Assembly (NCBI GenBank): GCA_003260075.1
Contig: QLIY01000220.1
Location: 1-64,000, forward strand
Direction: 5' to 3'
DNA: 64,000 nucleotides
DNA from: Phallusia mammillata
Taxonomy: Eukaryota > Chordata > Ascidiacea > Phlebobranchia > Ascidiidae
Positions 14,501-50,304 of the stretch are shown here, piece by piece. A model generated the notes under the pieces. The model did not search any database. It was not told where the DNA came from and saw only the letters and a list, made by a program, of their open reading frames with translations. A program made the translations under genes and the position numbers. Every line of letters begins with the position of its first letter. Position 1 is the stretch's first letter.

Positions 14501-17500
14501 TTAAGCCTAAATGTGTATTTCATAAAAACGAAAGTTGATTGCAGGATTTTAGCTAGTTATGCAAAATTGCGCATAACAATCATCCAAAGACAGCATGTGA
14601 CATCACAAACAGGACAAAAACATTACGATTGTGCGCGAACAATTGCATTTTTGATAGTTGTCATTCAATAAAGGCCATTGTTTAGCAATGGAGACAGTCG
14701 ATTCTCAATTCTACTTTGATTTAAACTTATTTAGTGGCACAAACTGACGCCAAATAAGATTATGGAATTACTTCAACCGCTTCGTGGTCCCCCCAAATTG
14801 CCTCACGGACCCCTGAAGGACCGCGGACCCCAGTTTGGGAACCGCTGGTGTATAGTGTTCCTAAGTTTGTGTTTGTTTTTAACCACTTAATAATAATTTG
14901 TTTATGATTCTATTTGAACAAAGGTGACAAGGAAAAGTTTTGACACACAAATTCAGCATAGCATTATTCGAGTTAAGCAAAAGCAATTGATCAAATGAAA
15001 AACGAACGTGACTTGGAAACTCACTTTTCTAGCAGGAACTTGACGATGATATGCGCGTTATGTTGACAGGCAAGCAGCAACGGAGTAACAAGACCCGAGT
15101 TTCTTGCGTTTACGTCAGCCCCTTCCTTCATCAGCAGTTTAACGATCTCAAGGTTGTTTGACTGCACAGCGAGATGGAGGCACGAGTCGTCACGTGACCG
15201 GACACACGTGACCAGGCTTCCGAGATCTGGAAAATAGTTTTGTTTTCAATTGGTTTTGCTGTTCGTGGAACCTTAAACTCAAACGCGTTGATATTAATTC
15301 GTGGAAGCCATGATTGATTTTTGTGTCGGTCAAATTCTTTGGACTGATTACAAGGAAATAGTTTAACCAAGTTTGAAATCTTAGACCCTAATTTTCTTTT
15401 AGTTCCAACGAAATCTGATTAAACAGTAAAAGTGTTGGCAGTTCAAAATTTTCCTCCAGTCATACCACGTCTAATACTAAATTAAATATTTGAATTTATT
15501 TGAAGAAAATTTTGCAGCTCCTGGTTTAAAATATTCTGTTGAACATCAATACGTACTTGCCGCCTTCGAGCGTTCAATACAGAATTCCACCAAAGACAAA
15601 TGACCGTTTTCAATGGCGAGATGCAGCGGAAGGTTTTTCTCACCGTCACGGTCTTGCAACAATTCAGCAGATCCGGCTGCACACAAAATATAACCTTGAG
15701 TCAAACGCTTCGTGAAAATTGAGAATTTAGCAACAACAAACAAAAGGGCCATGCCAGGAAGTTTTAAGGTAACTTGTCTGTCAGTTAACATGTGGTGCCA
15801 AGGGTTTCACGGCTCGATCGATTGACGCAAACAAATTATCGTGTTTAGATTCAATTTTGTACGGCTGCTGAGAGGTCGCGTCACTTATCAAAGAACATCG
15901 AAAAAACCCTAAGCCTCAATAATTTGAAACATGAGACAGCTGGTGTGGCGTTTGATCGAATTTGAGCGGGAAGTCTTTGCGATTACATCCTTATACTTAA
16001 GCGATATGCCAATCAATGACTGATATCAGGACATATGATATTAAAAAACTTGTTATATTTAAATTTGTCACCTTCAACGGGCTGTGCCGAACTTATAGAG
16101 GAAAGCTGCGGAGCTGGGTTAACTTGTAACTCCTTTGTACCGTTGTGGCTTGGATGGCGGTTCACCTCTTTACTCCCACCGTTACTTTTACCGCTGTCTT
16201 CAGCATTGGCATTTTGCTCCCTTGCCTCAGCTGCCAGGGCATTGGCTTTTTCGAGAAGGATTTCCGCAATCTTATCGCAAAATCAAGGTCGATGAATGAT
16301 AACCGATTTTTATGCATTATTATGAGTTTTTTTTACCTGCATGGAGCCTTCCGCGCACGCGAGGTGAAACGGTGTGGTGACATCCTTGTCTCTGCACCTA
16401 AGATTCGCTTTGGCATCAATAAGAAGGCGAACTATGGAGCGATGACCGTACAGACACGCAATGTGCAGGGCGGTCATTCCCTGGTGATCTGTCATCTGCA
16501 GACATGAAACGGAGCATGAAACGGTTAACCCGGAAAACAACAAAAAACGACATTACCACAAATATAGTGATTGGTATGTTATTAGAAAAACATACCTCTA
16601 ACGCAAGGCCATTGCAGGCTAAGAGTTCGCGTACTGCCGAAGTATTGCCTCGTGTACAAGCCTGATGCAAAGGTGTCAGACCCATGGCATCTTTAGCGTT
16701 GACTTGGGCCCCATTCTCCACAAGCAAACCAAGGCAACTGAACGATTCCTCTGGGGGCAAATCGTCTTCGTCAGAGCTCGAATCCTAAAAAAACAGTAGG
16801 ATACTAAACTTTGGAGCACAAATTGAGGCAAAGATACAATTCACTGCAGGGCAACGTGATTTGTGTCACGTGATCACTGAAACGTGCACCGGTTGGAAAA
16901 AAGTTTGAGTCAGTGATTCGGTCACGCACGCTTTGTGATCTGGACACGCGTTGCTACATATACAGTACCTGTTCCTCTGTGCTGCCCTGTGACACAACCA
17001 CCGTCTTTTTCTTATACTTCGCGATGAAATGCAGTGGTGTTGCGTCGTCCTCGCCTTTTGCTTGAACGCCTAAATACATAAACAGTCGTTTCGATGAGTT
17101 ACATGTCACAGGTTCATGAAAAATGGGTTGGTGTGTTTGTATGGTATGTGGTGTGGAGGTCATTAACTGCGCCGGTGTGTGGGTTGTTAAAATGGTATTA
17201 ATACCAGCAACGCATTTATATGTAACATGAAAAACTTATAAGCAATAAACGTTATTTATCGGAAATATACATGACATACATTGATTGACCCTCTTTGATA
17301 ATGACCCAATGAACTTTTAAACTAGATATTATAGAGTGCGCTATAATCGACTCGAACATTAGTATTGCGTGATAATATTGATTGCGTTATAATTATAAGT
17401 GCATGGTGACTAACTAAAAGTATTTTGGTTTTATTCTATATAATGATGTCATACTTGCTCCGTTTTTGATGAGGAAGCTGATCATATGATAGTGGTTATA

Positions 17501-19786
17501 ACGAGCTGCGTAATGCATTGGGGTCAGCTTGGAGTCGTCCTTCTGGTTCAATCTCTTCTTACGTTGCTGAAGCTGCGAAAATCGTTCGAGAAGCTTCCCC
17601 ATGAGCATCACATCACCTTCCCTTGCAACCTGATATATTAGGGTAGAATTAGGTTTCGGGTTACTTTTACTAATTAGCCAGTAATTGATGACTAGCGAGT
17701 AGCCAAAAATATACGTGCATCTCAGTTCATGACATTGCAGAAGAACATAAACTGGCATTAAGCTGTTGTGACTTATAATTATACGTCGTGTCAGTTCATT
17801 AAAACCACGATTCAAAGTTTTTAAATGCGCTTGGTGAGCAAGCAGCTCTGTTGCGCAACGTTTGAAGTACAATTACATTCACCACAAAAGTTTCTTGGTG
17901 CTTTTGTACAGAGAGATTTGCTAAATAAAGTTTGAAAATTTACAAAACAAGTCACAAGCCCAAGAATACAGTTCTTATAGATCAATTTCAAAATGCATGT
18001 TCTTATGGGAAGTTGGATACCCAAGTGTTTAGTATGACTTGTTCTTCGAGGAAAAACTTTGCCACACGCAATGGGCACGATTTCTAATATTTCCAAATCT
18101 TTTCTGTCGCAGCATGCCACAACGACCAATGACGAAAGCAGGGCTTTATTGCTGGTTTTACAAGCAAACACCGCCTTTTGCGTGTGGGTGTATTGTTTGG
18201 GACTTTATTGCCAAATCGGGACAGTTACCGAAGCAATTGTTACCTCCTAAAACTTTGCACAACGCCGACAATGTTTGCCCAATTGACAGTGGCTACTTGT
18301 TGTTTCAAATTGTACTGAATCAGGGGTAGAATGATTTCTGCAGAGGATTTGTTTTAACTTTAAACACATGTTTTTCTTTCCTAATTTTTGGGCAAAACGA
18401 AGCAGATATCATCATGTTTCTGCTGCTCTTTCACCGCTTTCACCTGTTTATCTTAATTTTACACTGAATAGGTTTGTAGGTATGAATAAATTTAGAAATA
18501 TTACATATATTTGAGAAGGAACGTTACCAAATTGCCCTATGGATGCCTGAGGCTATTTTGTTAGCAGTATATAATAATCCGCAACGAATCGAAAATGTTT
18601 GGTTAACAAGAGGCACCAGCTAGTCAAAGTTGCTCTTTGGTCCTCACATCAATTTACTGTGGAAAGAGGGTTAATGGGACAAGGAAAATACCTCATTGGT
18701 GAAACAAAAAGGTCTGGCATATGTTAAACCTTGCCACAAAATTGATTTTTACTTGCTGTATCGTCCGTAAATGTAAATTCGTTTACACAGACACACCACA
18801 AACAAACACACAGCAGTAAACCACACAAAAACAACTCTTCCGGTTTCCGGCCGTTCTGTAGTTGCAACAATTTAACAGGAATGTTTTTGAGATGAAATTT
18901 ACCAAGGGAAACTTGTGAGCCTAAAAACGGCTTTAACAGTCGTACAATTTTCGTTTAAAATGTCACAAAAGAGTTTTATACACAAAATTGCAGTTTCCTT
19001 AGCATGACATTTTAGCCTGAATGTTGTAACGACCGGTTTTGTGACGCAAAGCCTACCAATTTTGGCTGCGCATGTTTTGTTAGATTTTAAAAAAGTGTCT
19101 CGAAGGAAATGCGCAGTGATTGTGTTGGGTTGCTAGCAACCGAATGTTTGCACGAATGGAAGTTTTCTAAGGATGCGTTAAACGAATTGAAAAACACGAA
19201 CCCTGATCTGATAATAGTCCCACTTACAGTGTTGAATGTTAAGCCTGAAAAACCACGTTAATCATTCTGCAAAATGACTTTACGGCAAAGTCAATGTTAT
19301 TTATACCATGTATTGTATTAAATTGTTAACTGAAAATGTGGCATGAACAGAAAATGTCATACAATCGTAAAATATAACGGGTCAGTGTCCCTGGCTTCAG
19401 CTATATGGGCACCCATTATTACCGATGTTTCCATGTTCTACGTTTTAGTGATTTCGCTCTATGAACAAATGTTTTATTTGCACAAGTATGGATAGGGCTC
19501 ATTTCCAAGTTTCAGAGCCACATATAGCTGTAATACGCCCCTAAAATAGATGATGTCCAACTACTTGGTCACTAACAAAAACAAAAACAAAACAACAAAC
19601 CTGATGGAGCGTAAGGTTGGCCAAATCCGACTGAGTGTAAACTCGGACATTTTCGGGAACCAGGGGCGCATTGTCGGCGGCTGCAGAAGCTGGAGCCTGC
19701 TGTTGGTTGAAGGACGGATTGATGTTAGCCACGATCGCAGCACCAAAAGCTTTTGTGGCGCTCTTTGTGCGATCCTTCAACTCCAT
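1090..19786 (-). CDS. TRPA1: TRPA1-type ankyrin-repeat cation channel, complete, 28 exons
   Basis: Membrane cation channel of the TRPA1 (irritant and temperature sensor) family. Exons in plus coordinates: 1090-1278, 1812-1997, 2349-2519, 2961-3140, 3452-3520, 3594-3671, 3744-3872, 4294-4494, 4872-5075, 5503-5638, 5941-5971, 6105-6309, 6610-6702, 6778-6906, 8058-8173, 9238-9451, 11430-11574, 12015-12217, 13010-13117, 13834-14017, 15025-15226, 15557-15676, 16072-16270, 16337-16495, 16596-16784, 16969-17069, 17455-17629, 19601-19786. All introns are GT-AG, all phases agree, and the total is 4302 nt (1433 residues plus stop). The start is the ATG at 19784-19786, with MELKDRTKSATKAF at the N-terminus; the stop is at 1090-1092. 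The order is N-terminal linker, 16 ankyrin-like repeats, six membrane helices with pore, then a coiled-coil tail. Vertebrate TRPA1 is about 1100-1200 residues, so this one is long. The family call is firm; which TRPA paralog it is remains less sure. Confidence 0.92.
3452..6309 (-). other. TRPA1: TRPA1 transmembrane channel domain exons (S1-S6, pore)
   Basis: Residues about 841-1191. S1 lies in exon 6105-6309 (hydrophobic run around YSNLLFFVAYLAILNAYMML). S2 is in 5503-5638 (LRWAIFAFSIVNLLRE) and S3 in 4872-5075 (FTNVVEVSLYVLSLLLTL). S4 and S5 are in 4294-4494 (AFAVFLSWMGLLLFIQKIP and FFIVFLLFIFGFALSFSILL). The pore is in 3744-3872 with MMIGEMDYGSKFF, and S6 is in 3594-3671 and 3452-3520, running into NLLVGLAVGDIIEVQEHA. 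That last stretch is nearly diagnostic of TRPA1. I placed the S2-S3 donor at 5503 (GAG then GTACGA) because it keeps phase and joins LRE to AFQLLNQRLNYF as in TRPA1. A tiny 31-nt exon at 5941-5971 supplies part of the S1-S2 loop. Confidence 0.9.
5667..5866. repeat. Near-identical pair around ten C (assembly junction)
   Basis: Copy 5667-5761, C10 at 5762-5771, copy 5772-5866. The copies differ at about 2 positions in 95. It lies in a TRPA1 intron. Confidence 0.85.
9799..10013. repeat. Near-identical pair around ten C (assembly junction)
   Basis: Copy 9799-9908, C10 at 9909-9918, copy from 9919 to about 10013. The copies differ in A/T runs. TRPA1 intron. Confidence 0.85.
10345..10545. repeat. 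Near-identical pair around ten C (assembly junction)
   Basis: Copy 10345-10442, C10 at 10443-10452, copy from 10453 to about 10545. A few substitutions. TRPA1 intron. Confidence 0.85.
12164..12420. repeat. Near-identical pair around ten C, duplicating part of a TRPA1 exon
   Basis: Copy 12164-12285, C10 at 12286-12295, copy 12296-12420. The first copy holds the 5' part of coding exon 12015-12217 with its acceptor. The second copy repeats that exon part but lacks the rest and the donor, so it should not be annotated as an exon. Confidence 0.85.
13518..13776. repeat. Near-identical pair around ten C (assembly junction)
   Basis: Copy 13518-13641, C10 at 13642-13651, copy 13652-13776. TRPA1 intron. 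Confidence 0.85.
14421..14855. mobile_element. hAT-type MITE with intact target duplication
   Basis: Element 14429-14847 (419 bp). The terminal inverted repeats match at 15 of 16 bases (cagtggttcccaaact and cagcggttcccaaact). The perfect 8-bp target duplication gtgtatag sits at 14421-14428 and 14848-14855. CAG...CTG ends with 8-bp duplications define the hAT superfamily. There is no transposase ORF, so it is non-autonomous. It lies in a TRPA1 intron. Confidence 0.93.
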
Positions 19787-20633
19787 ATCACAAAGCTTTG
19801 TCGACCGTTAACTTATCACACTTTCGAATTTAGGCAGTAGATCGCATGTTATCGTCAAGAAAGTTTGCTATAAATTATAACAGAGAAAAAATAACACGAA
19901 TTGTTACATATTACAGCTTGATTCGATTAATGTCACTCAAATTTGGCAACAAAGAATAGAAACCGACATATTTACACACACATCAATTATTGATCAGCTT
20001 GACCTCGCCTGCCATGGAACAAACCACACGGTGTACCTTGTCTTACTAAACCTGTTATTCAACATAGAGAACTTCTTGCTTTTAGTCTTGAAAGTTTCCC
20101 AACCTGCTCTATCGACCATTTCCACCACGTATTAAAGTATAAGCTGTGACAGGAGGCGGTCGCACCCTGCCAAAATCCTTTAAGCGTCACTTGACTGTGA
20201 CACCTGACGACCGCAAATGAATAACTCGCACCTCGGAACGTGATCCAAGTTCGGTCAAGCGAGATTAGGAAATTTTATACGCATTTAGCACAGGGAAAGT
20301 TTAGGAAAACGAGTATGCGCAAAGAAAACAAGATATTCATCAAAAGTCGGACTCTGTTGTCAGTCTGTGTCAGCTACCGGAAATTGTCATTTGTTAGCGC
20401 ACACATCATTTATTTTCCTTGAATTGTTTTTGATTTTGCGTCTACTTTCAGTTAATCCGATGCGCATACCAGAACGTTTTTGAAATCGGCATGCTGTTGT
20501 CTGACACTTCGAAAGAACTATCCACGACCTTTTACCTACTTGTTCAAAATGACTTTTCTCCGAATTTTTTGGTAAACCGACTTGCTTTTAATATAGCTCA
20601 TTTTAAATCCTGATTTTCTGTAGTGGCTTACAA

Positions 20634-20634
<1 letters not shown>

Positions 20635-20684
<50 letters not shown>
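20635..20684. other. Run of 50 C, probable filled assembly gap
   Basis: Pure C homopolymer directly before the duplicated unit 20685-20828. The unit ends again at a 10-C run, so a short contig appears to be placed between two gaps. Confidence 0.7.
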
Positions 20685-20688
<4 letters not shown>

Positions 20689-20981
20689 GAAAACAAGTTC
20701 TGTTTGAAAACAGGAATTGGTGACGAAATTTCCCTATCCGCAAACTCCACAGCGGAAATATTAAAAATCCCAAGCCTGTCTGCATTCGTGACAACATTTG
20801 TCCAAGCAGCGCGTAAGTAGCTGAGAAACCCCCCCCCCTAAAGAAAACAAGTTCTGTTTGAAAACAGGAATTGGTGACGAAATTTCGCTATCCGCAAACT
20901 CCACAGCGGAAATATTAAAAATCCCAAGCCTGCCTGCATTCGTGACAACATTTGTCCAAGCAGCGCGTAAGTAGCTGAGAA
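20685..20981. repeat. Near-identical pair around ten C (assembly junction)
   Basis: Copy 20685-20828, C10 at 20829-20838, copy 20839-20981. Confidence 0.85.
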
Positions 20982-22241
20982 TTCGACAACTGAACATTTT
21001 TCGTGCGCTGCCTGTAACTGCTTTTTGTACTTTCACAATTACCAAAGGCGTCGCCCGACTTGCCAGGCCATTGAAAGATAACATAAGGTCCCGTGTGTGC
21101 TGGAAGATACAGCATTTAAACGACAAATATTTGTGCAAACATTGAGCCTTATTATTATCACTCGAAAGATTCGCTTTCTTGTTCACCTTCGCCATACGTT
21201 TTCTTGCGACACTTATCACACACTTTAGCGCAACAAAAAACAAGGCGTTTAGTCGATACATTATATGTGACTGCGATAAGACAAAAGTTCACGACCTAAT
21301 CCTGTCTAAAGCGGTTTTTACCAAAGCGAAGTACACAGCTGGCTCGACTCGAGAGCAAATCACCACGTAAAGCAAGCGAAAGAGAATCAAAAGATTTACA
21401 TACGACTTCGTGTACAGAGCGGTGGTGATCGTTACTTCAACGATTCGTGTTGTTCATATCGGCAGTTATTTCGTGTCGGTTCGCAACGTTCGCCTTCTTG
21501 AGCGAGTGTCAAATATTTGCCGTAGGTAAAGGACGACTTTTCTCTTCCAAACACGATTTTTCTTGAGACCAACAAAAGGAACTCGGTCGTTTTTATCGCG
21601 CAGGTGTTATTTTAAAGGGCGGACCCCGAATGCGTGTTCAGCATCAGGGTTTTATTTGCATGAGCGAAAGACGTTTTGTGCACCGCAAAATGGTTAGACA
21701 TTCCAAACCCACACAAAAGAATTTAAGGTCTGGTGAGAAATAATCTAAAAGGCATCTATTTGCGCTTCATACATTAATTTGCCGAAGAAATCCTAACATT
21801 TAATAAACACAAATTGAGCTAACAAAAACTAACTTAGTTCAGATATTAAGTTATCACACATACTGCCACTGCATGAAACTCTTTTCTGTAACCTTACGTG
21901 ACTTGCAACACACAGTTTTCTGTCACACTGTTTAGGCCTAAACAACATACCAGACCACTCTATCTGCCCTATAGGCATTGAAGTCTGAGAAGAAATCCAA
22001 AACACAGTAAAAACAAATGGATCGCCTTTCAACTTCAAGCTATGGCATAAAATGTTGTAAAAGCCTGAACATAACCTCAAAACCAAACCGGCTTGTTCGC
22101 GATCTTTCTGATACAAGGAAAACCTGAGATCTACACTAGCTTGTCAAAAACCAACGAATCGGCGACATTCATGCGATAGAATTTGTACTCCTACAAGAAC
22201 GCCTTGTTCACTGAATTTACAACATTCCTTACCAGACTTCT

Positions 22242-22469
22242 ACTTTATCCGATCATCTTGATAAGAGCTCCGCTGCAAAATAATAGCTACGATCACTTGC
22301 CCTTGCATTTTAACGGCTACCAGAACGACAAGGAAGAACAAGGTATGTCACCCCCCCCCCACTTTATCCGATCATCTTGATAAGAGCTCCGCTGCAAAAT
22401 AATAGCTAAGATCACTTGCCCTTGCATTTTAAAGGCTACCAGAACGACAAGGAAGAACAAGGTATATCA
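22242..22469. repeat. Near-identical pair around ten C (assembly junction)
   Basis: Copy 22242-22350, C10 at 22351-22360, copy 22361-22469 (109 bp each, a few substitutions). Confidence 0.85.
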
Positions 22470-22711
22470 TTGCTTCACCTAAAACCACCTTCCCATTGCA
22501 AATCCATCATTTAAACTCAACCATAAGTAACCTACTTCATTTAAGTTTCGCGAACGTAATATTGTTCAACTGTCCTCATAACCTTACAAAAAGCTATAAC
22601 GCAAAGTTTAAGCAGCGTGAGAGGTAAAAAAAGACACCTACCCACCCCACAGGACAAAAATATATCTTGGTGTTATTTCATCGCCAGGGGCGTTGATTAT
22701 CTGGCGGTAAT

Positions 22712-22874
22712 TTCGCATTCCAAACAGTCTTTCTACGGTTTTCCAGTACACCAAATTTCCGATCAAAGTGGGCGAGAACTTCTTGCTGCCCCCCCCCCTT
22801 CGCATTCCAAACAGTCTTTCTACGGTTTTCCAGTACACCAAATTTCAGATCAAAGTGGGCGAGAACTTCTTGCT
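22712..22874. repeat. Near-identical pair around ten C (assembly junction)
   Basis: Copy 22712-22788, C10 at 22789-22798, copy from 22799 to about 22874. Confidence 0.85.
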
Positions 22875-23754
22875 CTTAGGGTTGGTAACGTGTTGGGCGA
22901 TAAATCATAAAATCAAATCGCCCGTTTCTTGCTAAGCACTGCGTAAATGAGTAGATAAGCACACAGGCATCATTTTTTCTCCAGGCCGAATGTTCTCTCG
23001 GTCGCATGAGTCGAGAGAAACGTTAATTTTACATTCAGGCCACGGGCAAAAGATTGTCTATCGGGTCCAACCTACTTGGTAAACATTAAACTTCGACAAT
23101 GTGGCTTGTTCACGTGACCAAGCGATAGGTGCACATGCTTTAACCCTGGAATGCCTGATCACTGCTGTTTAACGGCTTTCCAAATTACAGCCTTTTGGTT
23201 ACGAGGCTTTACAACTGACCATGAATTCAGTACCAGTCTTTGATCGCAAAGAAATTCCATTTACTGCCTGATCTGTTAGGTAATGTCACTTAGCTTTGAC
23301 TGTTACAATGGACTAAATGTTAGGGATAATTTTCAAACTGGACATTTCGACAATGGTACTGTGGCTTATAAAGATAACAATAGAGGCCCGTTTTGAAATT
23401 CGAACTCCTTAGCGACTTTAAGGGTGATACCGCGAATATATCAATCAAGTCATTCGTCAGCCACAATTTACTAGCGATGGAAGTCGTAAAATTAGGGAAA
23501 TGAGGTTTCTTGATTCTATTTACTGCTTTTACTTTATTGTCTGAGGTTAACACACAAACACGCCGGGGAGACATAAACTTTGCCCAAGCATTAAAACAAA
23601 TAATGCGGTAAAATGGCCTTGTTTGTTTCCTGGAAAACTTCCGCTTTAACCGAGAACCCACATTTACCGAAAAAAAAACGTTACTAGGAATTATTATGAC
23701 CACGATAACAAGATAAGATATCCTGGAATACATGCGGTTAGGATCGACATATAT

Positions 23755-24023
23755 CCCGTTTCCATGGCCGTCGGTCTGATCGGACTTGTTACAAATTGTG
23801 GTCCGATCGGACCAGCATACGATAATTTTGTCAAAAACATATAATTACATGCAATATCTTTATTCCAGAATTAGTTTTTGAAGGTATTAATAATAACTGT
23901 ACTTTCACAATACTGTTTAAAACCAGACACCGGCAACAACTATCGAAACAAACAAAAAACGCTAATAAAATTGCTGAATCATGCTGTTTTTCGTCCGATC
24001 GGACCAACGGCCATGGAAACAGG
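23755..24023. mobile_element. Palindromic MITE, family unknown
   Basis: 269-bp element with inverted ends of about 30 bp: cccgtttccatggccgt at the left and its near-complement acggccatggaaacagg at the right, 3 or so mismatches. The 14-bp palindrome ggtccgatcggacc occurs inside the left part (23800-23813), and close forms sit in both inverted repeats. The target duplication is unclear (ATA or TA), so I cannot assign a superfamily. Confidence 0.75.
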
Positions 24024-26379
24024 ATAATAGTTAATGAGTCTTGTTGTTGGTCACGGTTCTGAATTTGACTTGCCCTTTACCGTGTGGTCGGAAAGATTGT
24101 GTTATTGGGCACTGCCAATAGGATTGTAAGCCGGTGCAAGAATTGGACTTATTTTATTCATTTTTTTATCAAATTATGGTGCCAGTATCCATTAAAAATA
24201 AAGTTTTGTTTTTTTATAGTAAATACTAAATTTAGGTCAAATTGTTGTAGTTTTTGGCCCTTTATTGCACAACACCTAAATAAGGCAAGCGTTTAATTCG
24301 ATAAATTCTAACTTTTGTTTATAGCTTGTTTTACAGTTTTTCACCTATTCCTTTTGTGTCTGCTTTGTGTGGGCTATTCATTCTCTTGCATTCTCCAAAA
24401 CAAACTGAAATTTCTGCAAGCTAACAAACAAAAATGTACGCGGCATGTATTCGTATGTATTTAAATATCATTTTTTGATCATCGTTTTGCAGCTAAGGTC
24501 ATCACGGCTAAAAAAACGGATCCGACAGGGGAGCGGGGCGCGCAAAAGCGAATAAAGGTGAAAGATAAGAAACAACGGCGACAAGAAAACGACAATAACC
24601 GGCACAAAGTAATCATCAAATCTGCTTAAACGATAATCGGTGGGTGCACATACAATCACTGATACAGCAATACGTTGTTATTAATATTCGATGTCAAATT
24701 ATACAATAGGCGCGCGTGCTATCAGTACAAAACCTCGGGGGAGGAAAAAAACACAGGCGTCAAAGGCAGTTGAAATTGGCGACGACGTGATCACACATCG
24801 GCTACTGGAAGGCCACTGCGGGTGATCACAATGTATAAATGATTGCAGTAGATCATGCGCTCGGGGTTACTTGAAGTTTGGCACCGGGTTTCGGACCGAC
24901 TGATGCCGTTGAAAATACTGTGTGAATATGGAATGCTGCGGCGGCTGTTAAATTTGGGTCGCTACTATACTGGATATGGGCGATTTGCTGAACGAAGAGG
25001 TTTGAGTTTGAAATTTTCTAAAAAATACACGCTGCTGAAATGGCGTTGGACGACAAAATACCGGCACTAAAGTGGAACAGAGAAATAGCGGTAAGCGGCG
25101 GGCACGTTATATCAGGCACAGGACACCCAAAGGCAGAAAGGTAACGGCGTCAAACCGAATACGTGACAGACAAATGGGCCATTTGCACTGTCGAAAATAG
25201 CTCATATCAAGGAGCTGTTCGGCAGTCACCCCACATGCGATGAACTGTGTGGGATAATTTGGTTGTACTATTGCGGTATCCTGTAGGTGTTCAAGTGCGT
25301 TGAAAAGAGATAAAATAGTAGAGAAGTGTTGGTCGCGCGATTTGGGGTGGAAATTTTGCGATGAAACGCTCAAATGATGCCGTTATTTGGCGTTACCAGG
25401 CGACGCCCTTTACTCAAATAGGCGGCATCAATTCGGAATTAAAAGGCAATGCTGAATCAGACTGTATAGTAAATAGGCAAGACTAAAGAGTCCAGAGTGC
25501 TGTTTAATATAATACGTTCCTTGCTGCCAATTTATTTTTATGATGTTGTTTGGCCCAAAATCTTAAGTATGATGCAGTTTGGCCCAAAATGAAGAGGCTG
25601 TAGTAGCAACGAACGAACGAACGCGAAACTGCAAATTCTACAGTTGAAACTTTGTATATAGGTATGTAATAACATATAACGCATATATGTATGTATACAA
25701 CGACATGCATGCTGTCATAGCGGCAAGGGTACATTTGGTCGGTGCTGCGAAGGCCAACCCCCAAACCATTACGTACAATAAGGCACTGGGCTGAATTGAA
25801 CGCTGTCTTGAAAGGCCTGGTCGAGCCACTAAAATGTAGAAAACTATTGTAACATTGGGTGGAGTAACATATACGAAATACAATGGGTCGATACCCGGTC
25901 GTAGGCAGCGCCAAAAACGTCGTAATATTTTTACAACGCGCCAATACATATATGTTATATGCACTGGGGCGTAGAACGGTTCATCGACAGCACCTTCCAC
26001 AGACTCTCGTTGTCGGAGACGAAAGGCGGCTGAGTTATCGACAAACTCGCGTGACGTCATCAGAGTAGGTCGCGGGGTCATCGGCCGGACGACCATCGGA
26101 TGTGCGGTGCGCCCTCTGGCGGCGACTGGCGGTGCGTTAACTGCGAATAAAAGCAGGCCGCGGGTTTTAAGGCGCGATCAGAAACGCAACGGTTGTTTTG
26201 TTAGTCGGTTGAAAACATAAAGTTCACGCTTAAAAATCAGACGCCAACTCGGTTTCCAAGAGCCTGGGCGTTTGCGTTGCATTTTGCTGAGAAAATGCAG
26301 CGCGGAAATAATAAAGCAGGGTTTGTGAGCACGTTGTAGGCACTTGCACACATGAAATGGTTTTGGGCGGAAAAATTAT

Positions 26380-50304
<23,925 letters not shown>

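Larger units (their letters stand above)
9238..17629 (-). other. TRPA1: TRPA1 ankyrin-repeat domain exons
   Basis: Twelve exons (9238-17629) encode residues about 63-727. I count 16 ankyrin-like units from the TPLH/TALH-type starts, for example LTPMHYAARYNHYHMISFLI, MTALHIACLYGHRSIVRLLI and NTALHLAAIGGNLRSV. The last unit ends in ALIKHETWKLSLKN, which matches the position just before the TRPA1 linker. The number of repeats is as expected for the family. Two non-repeat stretches interrupt it: an acidic DSSSDEDD segment in 16596-16784 and a Ser/Asn-rich spacer in 16072-16270. The phases are phase-compatible throughout. The 5' part of the 12015-12217 exon is present a second time at about 12296-12350 because of an assembly duplication. 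Confidence 0.9.
19787..26379. other. Intergenic region between TRPA1 and ROCK
   Basis: No protein gene recognised on either strand; the open frames are short and unlike any family. It contains the 50-C run, assembly pairs at 20685, 22242 and 22712, and a palindromic MITE at 23755-24023. The right end probably includes ROCK 3' UTR, and the left end the TRPA1 promoter and 5' UTR, neither of which I can delimit. Confidence 0.6.

Noticed and set aside
17414-17872. 152-codon frame as a single exon
   Set aside because: Only 17455-17629 is the TRPA1 exon; the rest is flanking intron read through.
20623-20820. Open frame with 16 prolines in a row
   Set aside because: Again a product of the 50-C run.
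23320-26096. Several open frames of 130-150 codons in the intergenic region
   Set aside because: Composition and sequence look random, with no domain, no splice-supported neighbours and no family resemblance.
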